A stretch of DNA of 33,862 nucleotides from Verrucomicrobium sp. BvORR106 (GTDB lineage Bacteria > Verrucomicrobiota > Verrucomicrobiia > Verrucomicrobiales > Verrucomicrobiaceae), in assembly GCF_000739655.1 (NCBI RefSeq), contig NZ_BATR01000156.1, forward strand, positions 1-33,862, written 5' to 3'. Shown one piece after another: positions 32,157 to 33,862 of this stretch. Both the position numbers and the translations under genes were made by a program. The notes below the pieces were generated by a model, which made no database searches, was not told where the DNA came from, and was given only the letters and a program-made list of their open reading frames with translations. Each line of letters opens with the position of its first letter. Position 1 is the stretch's first letter.

Positions 32157-32235
32157 GGTTGGCGCGGATCTTGAAGGGGATGCAACGCTCCCTCGGGGAG
32201 CTTTCTCAGACAGGATGTGTGACTGGCCGCGAGTT

Positions 32236-32348
32236 TGCATGCCGGCGGCCCTCCGACACAGAGGCCGGCTGCATCCCCTCACGCCCAGCCCCCCCTCCAC
32301 CTGGATGCGAAGCATCTATGGAGTGCGCGCGGGAACCGCCGCTTTGGC
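32236..32348 (+). repeat. Second palindromic repeat family, copy C1
   Basis: Contains GGATGCGAAGCATC (5-bp stem), then TGGAGTGCGCGCGGGAACC and GCCGCTTTGG. Upstream homology to C2 covers the stretch with CTCCGACACAGAGGCCGG and a run of C. The long frames over this region on both strands are by-products of the repeat. Confidence 0.8.
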
Positions 32349-32472
32349 TACGCCTTGTGACGTTATAGAACCCTTCACCATCGCCGGAGTTAAGCAACTT
32401 GCCCATCAGCGTGCCTGCATCCCCATCTGCTCAATCCTCTCACCCTCTGCTATAGCACCCTCAAAGCAGGCC

Positions 32473-32652
32473 GTAGTTGTCGACGTGAGGAGGCACTAAC
32501 TGAAGCTTCTGCGGCATGATTCCGGTGCTAACCCCTCCGCTATACCCCCCCCCACTACCACCCGTCCCACCGGACACCTTGGCCTTTTGATCCTCTCCAC
32601 AGCCTTACCGCCAAAGACCGAGAAGTTTGTGCCTCCTTACGTCGACAACTAC
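32473..32652. repeat. 180-bp element with 24-bp terminal inverted repeats
   Basis: GTAGTTGTCGACGTGAGGAG plus GCAC (32473-32496) and its complement at 32629-32652 differ at one position. Just inside, AAGCTTCT-CGG and its partner near 32620 are also partly complementary. The 132-bp interior has no frame and a run of nine C at 32545. It looks like a MITE-type or long hairpin element. Confidence 0.6.
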
Positions 32653-32893
32653 ACCGGCATTGGGACTGGTAGGCAGAAGGTAGATGCCAGAGCTGTTGTT
32701 TGCTGAGGCAGCCTGGTCAAGCTTGGTCGTCGAAGGAGTTGAACAACCGTTTCGGAAGTTGTTCCCGCCTCAGCCAATGTACCCAAGAGGCGGGACGGCT
32801 CTTCTACCTTGCATGAAGCATCGCTTCCGCGAACCGTCTTCAAGCGCACCCGCTCCGCTCCTGTTCAACAGGGTTCTAGCCCTACACAGAACT

Positions 32894-33020
32894 CCCAAAA
32901 GCGGCGGTTCCCGCGCGCACTCCAAAGATGCTGCGCATCCAGGGGGAGGTCGTTCTTGGGTAGGATGGAGCATGCACCCGGCCTCCGATGTCGGAGGCCC
33001 GTCGGCATTCAGTCTCCTTT
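32894..33020 (-). repeat. Second palindromic repeat family, copy C2
   Basis: Inverse copy of C1: CCAAAAGCGGCGGTTCCCGC, then GCGCACTCCAAAGATGCTGC and GCATCCAGG. The outer part holds the perfect palindrome GGCCTCCGA-TG-TCGGAGGCC at 32980-32999, which matches a degenerate version in C1. Confidence 0.8.
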
Positions 33021-33196
33021 GCGCAGTCAGCATCTGGCGACGAAGTCGCTTTGGGACTGCGGTGAGCATCACCGCTTTGGGGAGACCTGTGTCTACCAAT
33101 CATTCCCATCCCATTTCCGGAGCCCCTGACTTGGCCTGGCTTGACGTTGCATCACCCTGTTGGATGTCCAATGGTTCCAGGCCATCACACCCGCCG

Positions 33197-33239
33197 CCAA
33201 AGCGGTGTCGAGCCACCGGCACTCCAAGACGCTGGCGCG
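33197..33239 (-). repeat. Second palindromic repeat family, copy C3
   Basis: A diverged copy: CCAAAGCGGTGTCGAGCC, then CACTCCAAGACGCTGGCGCG. It is the near-perfect inverse of C4 (33310-33353), so RNA across both could fold into one long hairpin. Confidence 0.65.
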
Positions 33240-33309
33240 AGGTTGGATGAACCAACGAGGAAGTGGCCAGCCTTCATGAAGCGGACATGGCTCCAGCGCT
33301 GGCTTCGTC

Positions 33310-33353
33310 GCGAAGCGTCTTGGAGTGCGTGCGGCTCGACGCCGCTTTCGCCG
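33310..33353 (+). repeat. Second palindromic repeat family, copy C4
   Basis: Starts CGCGAAGCGTCTTGGAGTGC and ends CGACGCCGCTTTCGCCG. Inverse of C3, with a 70-bp loop region between them. Confidence 0.65.
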
Positions 33354-33475
33354 GCGGTTGGCGGGGACAGCGAGCGTGATGGGTGGCCTGCTGATTGTGC
33401 GGCCAAGCGGGGCCATCACGGCGCATGATTCCCCCCCTGCTCCCATCTTCAGGTATGAGGAACTCACAAGCGCCG

Positions 33476-33522
33476 CCAAAGCGGCGGTTCCCGCCGCACT
33501 CCACAGATGCTTCGCATCCAGG
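33476..33522 (-). repeat. Second palindromic repeat family, copy C5
   Basis: CCAAAGCGGCGGTTCCCGCC, then GCACTCCACAGATGCTTCGC and ATCCAGG, the closest match to C1 in the short core. It lies 158 bp from the rRNA terminator. Confidence 0.8.
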
Positions 33523-33679
33523 TGTTGGCCGCCAGGGGTTGGTTGGAAGATCCACCAGCCTCCGATCTCACCTGCTCCAGCGCCAACTTCCGCCCCGCTC
33601 CTGACCTCAGGTCTGATGTCTGGTGTCTGGCAGTCTGGCGTCTCCGCCTCCTCTCCCGCCTCGCAGGTCGGTCGCACAC

Positions 33680-33720
33680 AAAAAAAAGTCCCCGCCCCTT
33701 GGATTACAAAGGGCGGGGAT
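33680..33720 (-). terminator. Strong terminator of the rRNA operon
   Basis: On the minus strand, TCCCCGCCC pairs with GGGCGGGGA (33690-33698 with 33711-33719) and is followed by C then a run of eight T (complement of 33680-33687). This is a textbook intrinsic terminator, 5 bp behind the 5S gene. Confidence 0.93.
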
Positions 33721-33724
33721 TAAC

Positions 33725-33840
33725 TCTGGCAACGATCTACTTTCACATGGCCTGTCGCCATACTATCATCGACGCTGAGGTGTTTCACTTCCGTGTTCGG
33801 GATGGGAACGGGTGGGGCCACCTCGCTGTGGTCACCAGAC
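33725..33840 (-). rRNA. rrf: 5S ribosomal RNA
   Basis: About 116 nt, read leftward from GTCTGGTGACCACAGCGAGG to GATCGTTGCCAGA. The 5' GTCTGG and 3' GCCAGA form the closing helix, and CCCGTTCCCATCCCGAACAC (loop B/C) and GTGAAACACCTCAGCG are conserved 5S segments. It is the last gene of an rRNA operon; the 23S gene should lie to the right outside the window, with the 22 bp at the edge as part of the 23S-5S spacer. Confidence 0.96.
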
Positions 33841-33862
33841 TTCTGTTTCGATTGGGAGCTCC

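Noticed and set aside
32206-33723. Many frames on both strands between the M56 gene and 5S rRNA
   Set aside because: They share peptides that come from the second repeat family (for example SGGSRAHS and DAxHPGG) and overlap each other on both strands; no coding character.

Overview
The window looks like chromosomal DNA from a GC-rich member of the Verrucomicrobiota, most likely Verrucomicrobiales. This is inferred from gene content and not from a marker tree. The pointers are a DUF6807/PmoA-like secreted protein, a Tat-exported Gfo/Idh/MocA oxidoreductase, an FAD-dependent oxidoreductase with a golvesin-like tail, a secretin-like tail of the type seen in verrucomicrobial pilus secretins, and mostly absent Shine-Dalgarno sequences. 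The sequence is mainly housekeeping and secreted-enzyme genes, with two repeat-rich islands.

Left part (1-8.5 kb): the 3' end of a J-domain/Sel1 membrane protein, a lipoprotein, and an FAD-dependent oxidoreductase split into two frames at a run of seven C. Next come a MarR regulator and, divergent from it across a 25-bp palindrome, a tightly packed membrane cluster: CLC anion transporter, a 25-residue hydrophobic peptide, a four-helix membrane protein, a methyltransferase and an HPP-family protein. A secreted Dabb protein follows on the other strand.

Middle (8.5-23.1 kb): glucose-6-phosphate isomerase ending in a large compound palindrome, a small membrane protein, an M14 carboxypeptidase, a secreted beta-helix protein, class II fructose-1,6-bisphosphatase, a 1516-residue FHA/coiled-coil protein built on an about 87-residue repeat, a DUF6807 protein, a secreted protein of unknown function, and a LysR-DUF2917 pair.

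Repeat island 1 (23.3-24.9 kb): a REP-associated tyrosine transposase (RAYT) gene sits between inverted copies of a three-hairpin module. On its 5' side the module is repeated four times in tandem, and the spacers between copies carry decayed copies of the 3' end of the transposase gene.

Right part (25.0-33.9 kb): a DEAD-box RNA helicase gene interrupted by an in-frame TAA, a Gfo/Idh/MocA protein, a secreted protein, a lipoprotein, and a BlaI-M56 pair. The M56 (BlaR1-type) protease ends in a secretin-like region instead of a penicillin-binding domain. From 32.2 to 33.7 kb there is no credible gene, only five copies of a second palindromic repeat family and a separate 180-bp inverted-repeat element. 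The window ends with a leftward 5S rRNA gene and its strong terminator, the distal end of an rRNA operon that continues beyond the right edge.

The best candidates for something new are the RAYT island with its relic-bearing tandem array, the M56-secretin fusion with its direct-repeat promoter, the MarR-controlled CLC/HPP membrane cluster, and the two interrupted genes.
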